A stretch of DNA of 64,000 nt. Origin: Zygnema circumcarinatum. Lineage: Eukaryota; Streptophyta; Zygnematophyceae; Zygnematales; Zygnemataceae. The stretch is from contig CM074806.1 of the NCBI GenBank assembly GCA_037447605.1, positions 4,197,755 through 4,261,754 of the forward strand. The letters are read 5' to 3'. A program made the translations under genes and the position numbers. The notes beneath the pieces were generated by a model. It had not been told where the DNA came from. It searched no databases and was given only the letters and a program-made list of their open reading frames with translations. The stretch's first letter is position 1. The number at the start of each line of letters is the position of its first letter. This document shows, piece by piece, positions 11,061-24,200 of the stretch.

Positions 11061-11264
11061 CCTCCCCGCCCCGCCCCGCCCCCGCCCCGCCCCGCCCCGC
11101 CCCGCCCCCGCCCCGCCCCGCCCCGCCCCGCCCCGCCCCGCCCCGCCCCGCCCCGCCCTGCCCCGCCCCGCCCCGCCCCGTCCCCGCCCCGCTCCGCCCC
11201 GCCCCGCTCCGCCCCGCCCCGCTCCGTCCCCGCCCCGCTCCGTCCCCGCCCCGCTCCGCCCCTC
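11061..11264. repeat. (CCGCC)n pentanucleotide array
   Basis: About 200 bp of nearly pure CCCCG/CCGCC units, breaking down at the right end into CCGCTCCG variants. The G-rich complement has runs of four G spaced by one base, a pattern able to form G-quadruplexes. Confidence 0.9.
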
Positions 11265-11879
11265 CCGCGCGTGCCGTACGGCCTCGGGCTAGCGCCCAGC
11301 GCCTCTTTGACGGGACCCTCCCTGACTGGGAGGGAGGATTGGGGGGACACGGTCCGGCCCACTTCATGCCCCGGGGCACGTGCCCCCCCCCCGGGGGGCA
11401 TGCCCCTTTTTGTGCCCCGTGACGTGACCACATACAGTTAAAATCGGGCCAAAGAATAGCACGGAAACCACTAAGGGTGCGAACATCGACTCTGCGCCTC
11501 CCCATTATTGTTCTGTGTGAGCCGTCACCGTCCCGGCCCCGGTCCTGGCCGTGACGTGACATGACGTGGTACGCTGACGCATGGCCCCCGGGCCTCCAAT
11601 CGAACCTATCCCGGACCTTCTCGCATGGTTCCGCATGTGACACGTGGCATATTTCAATTGGCTTCCTATCGCCACGTGGGTGGATTAGCCGATACACCAT
11701 TGACTGTCTCCATCACGATAATCTCCCAATATCTGTACGGACACGATACGGCTTATTGTACGGATTATGGAAAATCTGTTTCGTACGATTCTGTGACGCC
11801 GTCCGCCGCCCTGGACCCGCCGCTGGCTGGCTTCAATTACCGCCCGGCCAGGCCCGGCCTTGGAGGGGGGGGGGGAATT

Positions 11880-11927
11880 GGGGGAGGGAGGGAGGGAGGG
11901 AGGGAGGGAGGGAGGGAGGGAGGGATG
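11880..11927. repeat. (GGGA)n microsatellite
   Basis: Tandem GGGA tract of about 48 bp, 250 bp upstream of the GT8 start codon. Confidence 0.85.
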
Positions 11928-12176
11928 AGGAACGGAGAAGGGAGGGAGAAGCTGGTGGCGATCCATGCGGGCCTTGGTCACTCCTGGGACCACTGACCAT
12001 GTCCAGAAGCTCGTTTCTTACGGAGGCGGGAAATAGTGGCGGGGAATTATGAGTTCCTCGTAGGAGGATGCGCAAGCGTTTTTGACGCAGAACGTTGAAT
12101 TATTGGCTGAGGGGCCGTCTGAAGTTCGTGTAGTCGTCAATAAGCTTTAGAAATTGGCGTTTGCTTAGTTGCAGAC

Positions 12177-15100
12177 ATGGCTAGAAGGTCTGCAGGCGGA
12201 CTTCCAACTGTCATATCTCGGGTTTCAGACTCGAGTGAGAAGAAAAGGAGTGGCTCTGCCGTGCCATGCTTGCTCGTGTTGATTCTCTTGCTTTCCGTGA
12301 CGACGCTCCCTGCTGTTGCCAAGTTGACATCGCCTTTGTCACTTCTCGGCTTCGGGAGCCCGAGCGTGAAGCTCTTGCAGACAGGTCCGAGGAAACAGAA
12401 CGCTTACTGCACAACAATGTATTGTGGTACGAATCGCGACTATGAGTATTACATTGCCACTCGCGTGCTCTTCTATGGACTTCGGCGAATGCGTGCAGAC
12501 GCTGATCTCGTAATTCTGGTCTCGGAGGAGTGTTCGCAGACATGGATAGATGCCTAGTAAGTCTGACCGTTGGTAATTGCTTGAACCCTGTTTGTATCGA
12601 AATTCCTTTCCTAGCCTTACAGCGAATGTTTTGAAATGCTTAATCATGTTTTGAGTTATTGCTAGCCTATTGACGAAGCTTACTCGGAAGCAGAAGTGAG
12701 TGATTGTAATGTAGTGTATGACGAGTGTCGAATAAGCGCCCGGGATGAACTGCTCGTTTGATTTCTCGCAAAAAACGGATGCTGAGTGATAGGATGTCGC
12801 TCTGGTTTCTGGACGAAGTAGCAGCTTCCGAGCTTTCTACCGAGTAGATGCAATCTTACGCCGAAATCACAGCTGGATTTTAGCTTGAATTTGTGTGGAT
12901 GATAAAGTCTGAGTCACTCACAGAAGTTGTGCGATAGTGCTTGGCCGCAAGTTTGAAGCAGGTTTGACGTTTTTGATGTATTTTTTCGCCATATTTGCCG
13001 CCTATCTGTTTTTGAAATAACTGTCATATGTAAGAATTGCTATACAAGCAAGACATTCCTGAGCAGCCCTGTGTAAAGGGTGAGGGGTTTGTCTGCTCTT
13101 CAAACAAGCCCTGATGTGTCAAACATGCTAGCTAGCGTCAAATGTGAGAGTTTCCTGTCTCTTCAAGCATTAGGATACTTCATACTCGACTGAAAAATTA
13201 CCTGCAGCAAGGCAGTGTTGTCGACTCTTTCCTTCACTGCTGTGGAGAGTTCATCGAACAATTGAGGTCATTTCAGCTAAATGAAAATTTTGGGTCAGCC
13301 TGACTTTGCTGATATATGGCCAGTCATACCAGTGTTGATGTTGTTTTTACTGTTTGTGATTGATGGATGTGTGTCTGCTGGGATAAATATCTTCCAGAAG
13401 TGCTGTTCCACTCTCACCTGCAGACAAGTTGTTGCTCTATGTGCTGAGTTTTATTTGTGCTGAACAGTTAATTGAGGCCTATCACTTTCCCACACAGGAA
13501 GGGGGAGGGGGATGATCTTATCCGCTGTATGTCTTACCGAGGGAATCTCTGTAGCACCGATTTCGTTGACCAAGTCATGTCGTTCTAAACCCGATGAACT
13601 CATTTGATCGTGGTCCACACCCTCCATTATCCCTTTTCAATTAAATTGACTGTAAGAGCCGATGAAAATTCTATTTTTTTCCCTCCCTCCTTCTTTGTCC
13701 CCATTCTAATCGGTCTTTTGTAGTTTCTTGTCTGTGCTGGCCCCGCCTCTGTGCCAGCTCTTCTGATGGCCTTCGAGTTATTCGCATGTCAGATATTCCC
13801 AACCCATACACACGTCAAAGTCGATTCAACCACCGATTTGTGCACTCTCTCAACAAGTTGTACGCTTGGAGTCTTTCGGAGTACAACCGAGTAGTAATGC
13901 TCGATGCTGACAACATATTTTTGCAGAACACTGATGAACTTTTCCAATGCGGAGATTTTTGCGCCGCATTCATCGATCCCTGCATTCCCCATACTGGCCT
14001 CTTTGTCTTATCCGTATGTCTACTATACTCTTGCATCGCCTTTGACTGGATTTCTTGACTCGGATTCGATGATGTTGAGAAGAGTCAATGTTTTTGGACA
14101 AGTATCGTGCTTTGTTGATGAAGAGTTTGCTAACTGTAAGTTAAGGAAGGTTTCCACTGACATTGGCTTTGTAGATCCATACGTAGACCATACAAGCTTT
14201 CTGGCTCAACTTTAATTTTGTAGGTAATGTTGCTTGCATTTATAAGCAATGTACCATATCATACCAGACCAGACCATACCATTGACTATAACGATTGACC
14301 TATTGGATTTTTGGCTTGGTTATTTTTGCAGCCCTCTAATGAGACATTCGCCAAGATTTTGCGAGGTTTGGAAACCATGACCAGTCGAGATGGCGGGGAT
14401 CAAGGCTACCTGGAGAGCTATTTTGCAAACCTTCTTGATGCTCCCATTTTTAGACCACCATTGGATAAATCGGTCCTTAGAGGAAACTATCGTTTGCCTT
14501 TCGGATATCAAATGGATACCTCATACTTTTGTAAGTTATGAAGGTGTTGATACACTCAACTTGCAGCTAAGTGGTCTTAGTGCTTGCTGTTTTTTGGCAG
14601 AGAAAACAGAACAGAAAAAGGCAGAAAGTATGGTAACATTGCTCCTGACATAGAGTCGTCAATGTGGTTGTTTATAAGATTTTATATTTTGGGATACGTC
14701 GAACAAATATTTTGAACCCCCCTGTTACCTTTTGTCAAGGGATGTATTCTCCTGCAAAAGTTCTGCATACGTGCTTCAAATGTGTGTGCTTAACAACCCC
14801 TACGACGCACTGCTGATTTTGTCTGTGCAGACTTCCGACTGAAATGGCGTGTTCCTTGTGGCCCCAACAGCGTTATGACGTTTCCCGGAGCCGAGTCATT
14901 GAAGCCGTGGTTTTGGTGGTCGTGGCCTCTTCTCCCTCTGGGACTGAAATGGCACGAGGAGCGGCGGCTGTCAGTTGGGTAAGAAACAGCTGCTGATTTT
15001 TAGCATCATTTCTTCATTTCTACTGAAACTGTTCACCAAAAATGTTACCGACCTTTTAGTTTCTTTAGTGCCTATCCCAGAACTTGCACCGTCACGCTCT

Positions 15101-15713
15101 TTTTCTGGTCCGCCTCGTTGCCGCATTTAGATCTTATCTGGGCTCAATCGCTTCCGCATGCAGGTATACAGAGGAGCTCCCATTCATTATGTCTCAGGCG
15201 CTCATCTATGTCGCAATCCTCATCTTGACGACCTGCATGCGAGGACGGTTTCCGTACAACAGACGGGCTTACATGCTCAAACTGTGGTCCACTCGTTTCC
15301 CTGCGGTTCTGTCGTACCCAGTGAGGCACCCATGGGCGATTAAGGGTGCGACCTCAGCCTACCTCATCTTCGCCATCCTTCTCCCATTTGTTGTTGTCCC
15401 CACCACCGTTCACCCTGTCATGGGATGGGGCCTCTACTTCTTGGGCTCCTTAGCCATGCTCTCATTACTGGCAGGGTTCATGCTCCTGCCATGGCTCCCT
15501 CTCCTTACTCCCTGGCTTGGCCTCATGATCAGCTGGAGCAACATGGCAGCCCCTATTTACAGCCATGGCTTACCTCGGTTCTTGGCCATAGGAACTCTGG
15601 CATTTGTTTCATCGCCCTTTGTCTGGTGGTCCTATAAGAAGATTCTGAAGGAAATCGACGTCTTGATTGAGAGGGAGACTCTGATGGCGAAGGGGTGGTC
15701 ACATGAGAAGTAG
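12177..15713 (+). CDS. IPUT1: GT8 glucuronosyltransferase of the IPUT1/PGSIP6 type
   Basis: In plants this type adds glucuronic acid to inositol phosphorylceramide in the Golgi, the first sugar step of GIPC sphingolipids (family knowledge). Five exons: 12177-12556, 13758-14013, 14332-14530, 14831-14978 and 15164-15713, all joining in frame; 510 residues, close to the plant enzyme. Near the N-terminus is a hydrophobic segment (CLLVLILLLSVTTLPAVA). The GT8 domain has LNKLYAWSLSEYNRVVMLDADN with the metal-binding DAD at 176-178, then QNTDELFQCGDFCA, HTGLFVL, PSNETF, DQGYLESYF and FRPPLD...GNYRLPFGYQMD. The C-terminus carries the subfamily hallmarks PCGPNSVMTFPGA, KPWFWWSWPLLPLGL and several membrane helices around PTTVHPVMGWGLYFLGSLAM. 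An AATAAA signal lies at 15775, 62 bp after the stop. A land-plant-like member, not a starch glycogenin. Confidence 0.93.
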
Positions 15714-16825
15714 CGCTCGTCTTTGTCTGTTTGCTCGGAGGATGCGAAGGATATTGGAGCTTGTCGCCGGCAAGAATAAAACAAGCAATTTTTTTATTCC
15801 TTAGCGGGGTGAGGTAGTGAGAGGGAGAGAGGGGGAGGGGAGGGCGGGTGGGGTCGGAGGGGGAGAAAGAGAGAGGGGGGGGGGTGAGTTTGTATCATAG
15901 CTGGGCAAGGCGGTCCACTAAACCGCGCGACTGCAGAAATAAGTAGGCGGCGGATAAAAGTCACCAAAAGGCGCTTTTACTTGGTCATTTTGTTTTTGCA
16001 CCCTTTTTTGTCTTTAGTTATGGAGAGGATCAGCTAATTTCAATTACGTTTTCTAGCCCCTAGCCTCTAGCCTCTACGAAAAGAGTACTGAAACGATCAA
16101 GTTTTTTCTAAAAGCATCACTCTTGTACCAATTTCCCTGCTGCCAAACAAGAAGCGTCTTTCCCAAGAAATCAGCGCATTATGCTCCCAGCTCGGAGCCT
16201 ACCACGGTGGTGCCCATGGCTTTCAGTCTGTGTTCTTGAATTAGAGCCAGGTTGGCTACATCCCGTACAGCACAGCTACAAGGCATATTGCCTCCCTGCA
16301 GAAGTGCAACATTAGCAGCATGAAGCTTTGCATCAAGTGCAACAAATCACAGACTCTGCATCTAGGCCTAACAACATGGCTCTAGAAGCAGAAACTATGT
16401 CCATGGGATGGCACCACCACCTGAGACCCATGCCAAATCCCTTCAACCGAAAGCTTCCATGGTCCTCCCTAAGGGATAGAAAATATGAGCGTACGGTACC
16501 TTACGATACCGTACGGCTTGCTTCTGTTCGTACAAATAATGTACGGATGAAACAATTTTACCAGTTCCATGCTGCGGCATGCGCGTATCAGACCGCATTT
16601 ACTGAACTGTGTAGAAATTCGGCTCCATGGAGCGCCAGTCGTCTGCTTACAGCTCGCCCTATTTTTTGTAAGCCTTCCTCGCGTTCAGAGAGCCCTGAGC
16701 AAGGATCTCAGACCGCAGAGAACCATAATATATTTCAGTTTGGAGAAGGAATTGCGATATATTGTGGCAGGAAAGTGCAATTCGCTGCTTTCTAGTGGGG
16801 CGAGGGGCTCTATTTCCCTGCAGGA
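15714..16825. promoter_or_regulatory. Spacer between GT8 and proteasome beta-5
   Basis: Holds the GT8 3' UTR (AATAAA at 15775-15780) and a purine-rich tract (about 15808-15885). Four GTACG-type words (16490, 16511, 16529, 16541) lie about 285-335 bp upstream of the beta-5 start codon. No coding region is seen. Confidence 0.5.
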
Positions 16826-19587
16826 ATGAAGCTCGACCTGAGTGCGCTGGACCCGCCCAGCCTGAAAGGCACCCCCAACGATCTGCCTGTCGACTCCACA
16901 CCTTCCTTTGCTCTCCCTGATGTCAAAGATGTAAGTGGATACAGAAGCTTGGATGCAACTTGACTGTATGCATGTATGCTCCTTCGGACGCTTGTGGATT
17001 TTGGTGCATGTAAGCATGTCACGCCTTCTTCCGCATTTGTATTAATTAGGTGCCGGCAATCCTGTTACGCTACACGCCTGTATGTATGTTTGATGGGAGA
17101 GCTTGGATGTTCACACAGAGAGGCGGTTGTTTGAGGGAAGGCTTTTGTGCACAGACTCGTGCTGTGCTTCCTCCTGCAGTGTCTTGAGGTTCAGGACAGG
17201 GATTTTTTCTCAGAGCAGGTCTTCAGGGGAAAGCATATCGGTGTCAGTCTGTCTGTTTTTTATTGTAGTTGAGGAACTCATCTCGTTGACACACGGATTC
17301 AAAAGATCTCAACATGTCGCTGATTACAAGTTTTTTTTCGGAAAGGACGCCTATCAATCTTGTTTTCTCTTTTACATCTTCCTCTGCAAGTTTACTATTT
17401 GGAAACAACAGTTGCTCGTCATTTTTTGGTTTAATTATTCCTTCCTTAGTTGGTAGAAGCCCTCGTGGCCCAAGGCAAAGGAGAATGCACTTGTAGTTTG
17501 GCAAACGATTCGCATGAGTGAAAGTTTTGGTTCTTAGGGTTCGAAAGATCCCCGAAAACATAGCATAAAATACTGACATTTTCGTTTGTCACAACCCTTA
17601 CAGCTTGATGGCTTCCAACATGCTGCAATGGAAATGTTGAAGCCGGCACATGGGACGACAACTCTGGCTTTCGTCTATAAGAATGGATTGGTCGTTGCCG
17701 TCGATTCACGGGCAACCCAGGGGCCATACATTTGTGCGTTTCAGCTCGCTGCATTATCTATTTACTTTAACCTTGCAACTGAAGAGCTCCTTGTTCCGTT
17801 TGTAGTTCCACACGATTCCTTGTATTTTTTAAGTCATGCCCCGTGTGCCCGGTCTTTGCACTTTTGGAGTTAATGACATTATTTTTTTACTTTTGGAGTT
17901 TCTACCAGGCATGCGGTGTAGTTTTTACTTACCTTTTCTTCTCACTTCTCTTCCTCTTCTGACAGCTTCACAGACCGTGAAGAAGGTTATCGAAATCAAT
18001 CCATATCTACTAGGAACTATGGCTGGTGGTGCTGCTGATTGCCAGTTTTGGGAACGCAACTTGGGGCGTCAGGTGAGTGATTTTGAAAAGAGACTCTTGA
18101 CTTACCTACTTGATGCGGTGTTGTTTGTTTTATCGAAAGGTGAGCAAGTTTACACGTTATCTAATGTCCCACCAATCTGCCATTGTTTTTGCAGTGTCGG
18201 CTGCATGAGCTGCAGAACAAGAGGAAGATTTCTGTTTCAGGGGCGTCAAAACTTCTCGCCAACACATTGTTCTCTTATCGTGGAATGGGCCTTTCTATGG
18301 GCACGATGATTGCAGGATGGGATGAAACAGTGAGTTACCGGACCTTTGTTCCAGTGGCCTTGGTAGGGGATGTAGTGCTTGCAGGGTGCGAAACTCTTTA
18401 TTCCTGCAGTTTATCCTCGTGTACGTACTGAACAAATGTTTCATCTTCTCAGGGAGATTTTTTTCTCAGGAGTTCTTACATTCTAGACTCTTTTGTATGG
18501 AATACACTTTCTTTGGGTAGCAAAGCAAAATTTGTGTGAGTCTGTTCAGTTTCGCATTCAGGGATTGCATGAGACGAAGCAGGGACAGTGATTAAGTTCA
18601 CGATGTGGTGCCCTGCAGGGGCCAGGGCTGTACTATGTAGACAGTGCCGGATCAAGGATAAAGGGCCAACGATTTTCTGTCGGCTCGGGCTCTATGTATG
18701 CCTATGGAGTCTTGGATTCAGGGTAAGCTGCCACCCTACAGAAGCCTATGAGCATTAAATGTTCTTCCGAAGGCAGGTTACGGATGACTATATGCAAAAA
18801 GAACGAAGGTAAGAATTGACACTTCGGACTTGAAAACTCTCAGAATGTAACGAGCTGAACACAGGAAATCTGATGAAACTGACTGCTTTTGTTTCTCGGT
18901 GGATTTGAGGGTAATCAAACTGCAAGTTTGTGATGTCTCCCTCCTGCAGCTTCAAGTATGACATGACAGAAGCAGAAGCAGTGGAGCTTGCCAGGAGGGC
19001 GATTTACCATGCCACCTTCCGCGATGCAGCAAGCGGAGGGACTGTCAGCGGTAAGGACACTCCATGAATTTTTGTTTTCTCTTAATAGTCCATCGGTGAT
19101 TTTTTTCCTGTCCCTTAACCATTGGACTCTAAAAACCCTAAAAGGATTTCTCTCTTCTGTTCGCGCTCGAAGGAACTCGCGTGAGTCTTAGGTACTCAAA
19201 ATTTCTTACATAACTGCAGAGGTACCATTGGCTTTAGGTCCTCCTTTCTGTGAATGTTATACCGGTTTGTATCTATTACTCTTCTTGGCTGAGTCTGTTT
19301 CGGTTGACCTGCAGTCTTTCTTGTCATTTGCTCAATAGAATGCATATTCGCGTCACTACCCCTTCCCCCCTCTCTCCCTCTCCCCCCCTCTCAACTCATG
19401 GGTTCCAACTTGCATATTGTCCTGCGTGCAGCACGGGGTATTAACGGCTTGGGGTGTGGAGTGTGCAGTGTATCACATAGGGCCGGAGGGGTGGAAGAAG
19501 GTGTCGGGAGATGATGTTGGAGTGCTGCACTACCATTATTACCCTGTTAAGGCAGAAAAGGAAGGCGAGGCGCTTCCCCAGCAATAG
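16826..19587 (+). CDS. PSMB5: 20S proteasome subunit beta type-5
   Basis: Catalytic beta-5 subunit with chymotrypsin-like activity. Seven exons: 16826-16930, 17604-17733, 17966-18072, 18195-18329, 18619-18722, 18950-19050 and 19469-19587; 266 residues. The propeptide is residues 1-52 and is cleaved before Thr53 in AHG/TTTLAF. Counting from this Thr, Asp17, Arg19 (VDSRAT), Lys33 (SQTVKK) and the S1-pocket Met45 ([12 protein letters not shown]) are all in place. Other family motifs are [68 protein letters not shown] and [15 protein letters not shown]. Splicing the last intron with donor at 19051 and acceptor AG at 19467-19468 gives [15 protein letters not shown], matching plants. Plants call it PBE. 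Confidence 0.97.
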
Positions 19588-21289
19588 AGGAGCACGGGCG
19601 CTCGTTCTCTTCCAATGTCTCACTGTCCTTCTGTCTGCCGCTCTCGTCGTGCACTGCGTATTGTATGGGAGGGGTATCACAGGACGTGAGTCACTGCTGC
19701 AAGATGTACTCTGTGTATAAAGCCTGCTTGAATACCACACTGTTAAAGTGGCGTTTCTGTCAAGCTTGTTGCTGCTATCGTGGCGTGTGGAAAGGTCATG
19801 CATGGTCCGTATGTCCTTCCATGGACCATGGTTCAACATGCCTCCGCATTTCGGACAAATGTGACCGGGGCTTGCACGGGCCAAAATAACCAACATTTTT
19901 GCTACTGACAAATAGTATTACAAAACCTTAACCAACTTCTACTGTGATTTGAGGAGTTGGTACTTTGTAAGTGGTTAGTCCATGGCTAATAGACTCCTCT
20001 TTAGTCAGAAGTAATTACGATGTCGAGTTTCTGCCAACACTACCGGCTCATACAAATCACCATAACCACATTGTTTAGTCTTTTGTTCGGGCCCAAGCTC
20101 CCAGGTAAGGCCCAGCACTTTCTCCCTATGTACCTTAGATGGCCTTGGCCCTGCCATTTCGATTTGGCATGACCCATGAGCATGAGGATGCATCATGCAT
20201 GCCCATGATGGTGAGGGAGATGGAGAGAAAGGAGACGTAAGAGAATCCTGCGGTGCTCAAACTCTTCCTTCCCATATGGCAAAATGTGAACCCAATGTGA
20301 ACCAGTCATAAAAACCCAAAGAATTAATGGTTTTGAGCGAAAGCCATTCGTTCAGAAAGGCAGAAGCAGAGCCCCCCAGAGGAGCAGAGAGAGGAACGAA
20401 CTCTGTCACCTCCGTCACCTCCGTTTTGTACGGCACCGAAACTGTACGTCACAATACCGTACTGTACCATGCGGCGAGCCACCATGTCGTACGGACATGC
20501 TATTCTGTACGGATGTATGATCTTCGGGAAGCTCCTGCTGGAACCATGGCTTCCTCGCGCCATGGCTGCAAGGGGGCGGGCGGGAACTCTCCAGATTCCA
20601 GAGACGGCTGCGGATATCTTTTGAGGAGGAGGTCAGCTGCTGCTTGTGGCTGTGATGCGCTCAGAGGAAAGCGCAAATAGCGCTATATTTTTTGTAGCAT
20701 AGCTCTTAGAATTACCGCTGGCTATCTTAGTTGCGGGGTGTCTGTGAAGGCTGGAGCCTCGTCCTAAACTGCGGGATTGGCTGCCTTGGTCTCTGCCTCT
20801 GCGTGTGGTTTAGGTTAGCTCTGCTCACACAAGGCATCCCAATTTGTTTTTGTACCGGATCGTAAACTAAGCAAGCTTTGGAAAATCAACGAGCAACGAA
20901 TTCTGTTCTGCTCTGCTCCTCCCACTCGTTTTTGCACCTTTCTGATCCAATCTTCAAACGAGCCGTACTACAGCTGTTCGAGCATAATCAACAATTCGAT
21001 GAGGCGGACAGCTGGCATAAGCTGCTTTCTTTCTGCTTCACCATGTCTCTTAATTCTTTCTCTCCAGTGCCCTAAAATTCTCATTTTTTTGGGTCTACAT
21101 TGTGCAGGTAAAGGCATGTAACCTTCTATTGGACTCCAAGGTCTCCGAAGGGCGCGCTTAGCAGTTGTCTTTTCCTTTGATTCATTCTTTGCGCCCTCTG
21201 TCCCCCTTACCTCTTTCTTTTCACTTTGACTCCGAGCGCCGTACTTTCACATCAACATCCTTTTTTCCAATTAAAGTTGAAATTTCCCC
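19588..21289. promoter_or_regulatory. Spacer upstream of CHIP
   Basis: No supported gene. A cluster of GTACG-type words lies at about 20428-20513, with further TATA- and pyrimidine-rich sequence up to 21289. It also contains the beta-5 3' UTR; a good poly(A) signal was not obvious. Small open frames (for example 20327-20680) lack recognisable domains. Confidence 0.4.
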
Positions 21290-24200
21290 ATGGCGAAACC
21301 TAGTAATAACGCTTCTCATTCTCATGCGGAGATGCTGAAAGTGCAAGGAAATCATCTGTTCCTGAAAGAGAAGCTGGGAGCAGCCATTGACGCCTATACA
21401 GAGGTATGTTTTCAGCAACCCCTCTCTGACTCTCTCCCTCACAGTTTTTGTCTTTGGTTATATCCACATGCTGCTCTTATTCACTCTTGTTTTGACATTT
21501 GCCCTTCGTTTCTTCTTCCTCCATTAGAGTTGCTATACCCCGTGCAGCAACGGTCCCATTTAACCCTTTCATTGTCTGCTGTTTTTGAAAACGCATTAAA
21601 AATCTCTGCGATGTGTGATGTGTTTGTTTTGCTGAATTGCATGTTTTTCGGCGTGCTGTCACGATGCAGGCAATTGCACTGTGCCCCAATGTTGCCGTTT
21701 ATTGGACGAATCGCGCTCTCTGTTACAAGAAGAGGAAGTGAGCTCTCTAAGTGCCTGCTCTCAGAATTCGCCATCTTGAGGCCCTTTTTCTCAGTTCGTG
21801 TATGTCTGGTTCATGGCCTTGCTTCCTGATGCTTCATGGAATTGAAGGATGGAGGAAAAAGGAAGGACAAGAGACGGTGAAGGAGTGTTAAAGACGGAGA
21901 GGCCGGAGAAGGGTGAAGTAGGGAGTAGGAAAAAGGGAGTGGGGAGGAGAGGAAGCGAGAGAGAGGAGGGTGGTCGAGGAGATTCTGGGACCCTGTTCGT
22001 CTTGCGCTAGTCAAAGTAAGTGATTATGGCTCTCAAGAATGAAAGTAAGGGCGAGCCATTGACGGAAATTGGGGTCTGCATTGGGATACAGCGAATGGAC
22101 GCGAGTGGAGGGCGATTGCAAGAAGGCTTTGGAGCTCGATCGTGAATCTGTTAAGGTGACGGTTGAAATAGTTCAATTTGTATGTGGGGTTAGAAGGACT
22201 CCTTAGAGACTGTTTATTCTTTATTCGATTGTTTTGTACAGAATGTATTGCACTTACTCTGATTCCCTGACTTTTGCATCTGCAGGGACACTACATGTTG
22301 GGCTTGGCGCAGCTGCACCAAAAGTACTATGCAGATGCGATACGGGCACTGGAAAAGGTAGGACTAATCCTCTACATACGCTTCAAGTCTTGGGTTGTAG
22401 TCTTCTATCAGCCTCCTATCAAGGATTTATTTTCTTTCTCTAACCGGCCTTGCGCTTATTCGGACGCGCACATAAACCTGGGCTTCACACATCTTCATAG
22501 ATATGAAGGTTTCTGGGAAATGCACAAACTCTAGCATGCCACGTTTATTATGATGATTCCGAATGAAGGACATATTTTTTTGGGTTGATTTTCCTTCATA
22601 CGTTATGCTTCAGGCTCTTGATTTGGCTCGTACCCAGAAGGGTGGTCCTGATATGGTGGAGGAAATCTGGCAAGAACTTGCAAAGGCTAGATACAATCAG
22701 TGGCAGGTGGAATCTGCAACAAGGAGAGACCGGCATAATCGCTTAAGGTTAGACATTGGAGCCGATTCTGCTTACACAGCAAAAGGACATATGCCTTCAC
22801 ACAATTGAAAAACCATAGTACAGAAGCTTCATGTTAGGCCAGTTGTGTCGCATTATGAAGATAGAATGGCACCGAAAATGTCTAACGAAGTGAACTGAAC
22901 TTTTTAGGTAAGGTTATGCCTTAAACATGTGTGAGCCATGGGGCTGATTTTCATGCTTGCTGTCGATTTTCAGGGAACATTTACAAGCCTTGATGAAAGC
23001 TAATTATGAGGAGCAGAGAGAGAGGATTAAGAAGGGGAGCGAGCCGGAGAGCACTACTACAACTTCCGAAAAGGAAGGAGGTGAACTGACTTCGGAAACG
23101 GAGTCAACTTCACAGTCTGCAGAACCACGTGGTGGGCGGAGCAATCCCGAGCTCAATCAGGATGATGCGGAGGGAGTGGATAGGCCGCATAACATGGACA
23201 TAGATGAGGGGTTGCCTGTGGAGAATGTCAAGGTGGGGGATCGGCAGGAAGGCGGAGCATCGGTTTCTTATGGTGGGTATCAATACACTACAGGGTAGTA
23301 CTCTAGTATATGGGAACATAGAAGATCACAGTAAAGGGTACACTCTGTATGTAATACAATACTATACTATATTAGACTATACAATATACTATTCATACTA
23401 TACACTACTAACAGCAATGCATTTAGCAATGCATTTAGCAATGTATTTTATACGGCATTTTCCTGTGATATACTGCATAGTATCCATGGAGTACACTGCC
23501 TTATATAGGAATTCCGCTGTGAAACATGCTGCCCTTTATGCGATAAGGCGAAGTTGTTGACAGCGTGATAAATTCGCAGATTTGCTACAATGTATGTATT
23601 TGCGAAATTGCCATCCCTCAAGCAATCGTTAATGCTGAAATCTGCTGCAGAGGAGAAAGAAAGGGAGAGTTGGCGAAGTGCTGAACTTGCGCGGTTGGCG
23701 GAGGAGTATGAAGAACGTGTGAACACTCTCGAGAATGTGTTTGACAAAGCGGGAGAGCGGGACCGAGTGGGAGAGGTGAGAGCTGTAAAAGCAAAAAAAA
23801 AAAAAAAATGAGTAGAATTTTTTAAACGATGTTATTAATTTTAACTGTGCAGGAGAGCATTTTTAGCTGCTTTTCCATTTTAAAATGTTCAAAAATCTTA
23901 GCCTTTCCCTGGTATGATTTTTTCTTTTGGAACGGCTTTTTTGAGTTTATTATGCTGAGGTAGATCAAGCGCAACGTTATCGACAAAAATGGGTCAAGCT
24001 TTTTGAATGTGATGCTGCCTGTATCTGTGTGGGAGATATCCTTTGCATATGTTTTGTTTTTGTGATTTAATTTATCCCTTTTCGGGCTGTTCTTTGGGCG
24101 TCTCAGATTCCCGACCATCTGTGCTGCAACATTACTATGGATATTTTTCGGGACCCTGTTGTCACTCCCTGTGGAATATCTTACGAGCGATCTCAACTAA

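Larger units (their letters stand above)
10154..12176. promoter_or_regulatory. Spacer upstream of the GT8 gene
   Basis: Contains CATG/GCATGC-rich sequence (about 10932-10975), the CCGCC array described separately, TGACGTGA/CACGTGG words (11551-11650), and three GTACGG/CGTACG words at 11735, 11758 and 11782, about 400 bp before the GT8 start. A GGGA microsatellite follows at 11880-11927. Frames across the CCGCC array are repeat translations. No gene is supported. Confidence 0.45.

Noticed and set aside
10828-11700. Gly/Arg/Ala-rich frames on both strands
   Set aside because: All frames are open across the CCGCC pentamer array; this is repeat translation without any domain.
12177-15713. Considered as a starch/glycogen-initiating glycogenin
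   Set aside because: The C-terminal multi-span region and the CGPNSVMTFPGA/KPWFWWSWP block belong to the IPUT1/PGSIP6-8 branch, not to glycogenin or PGSIP1-5.
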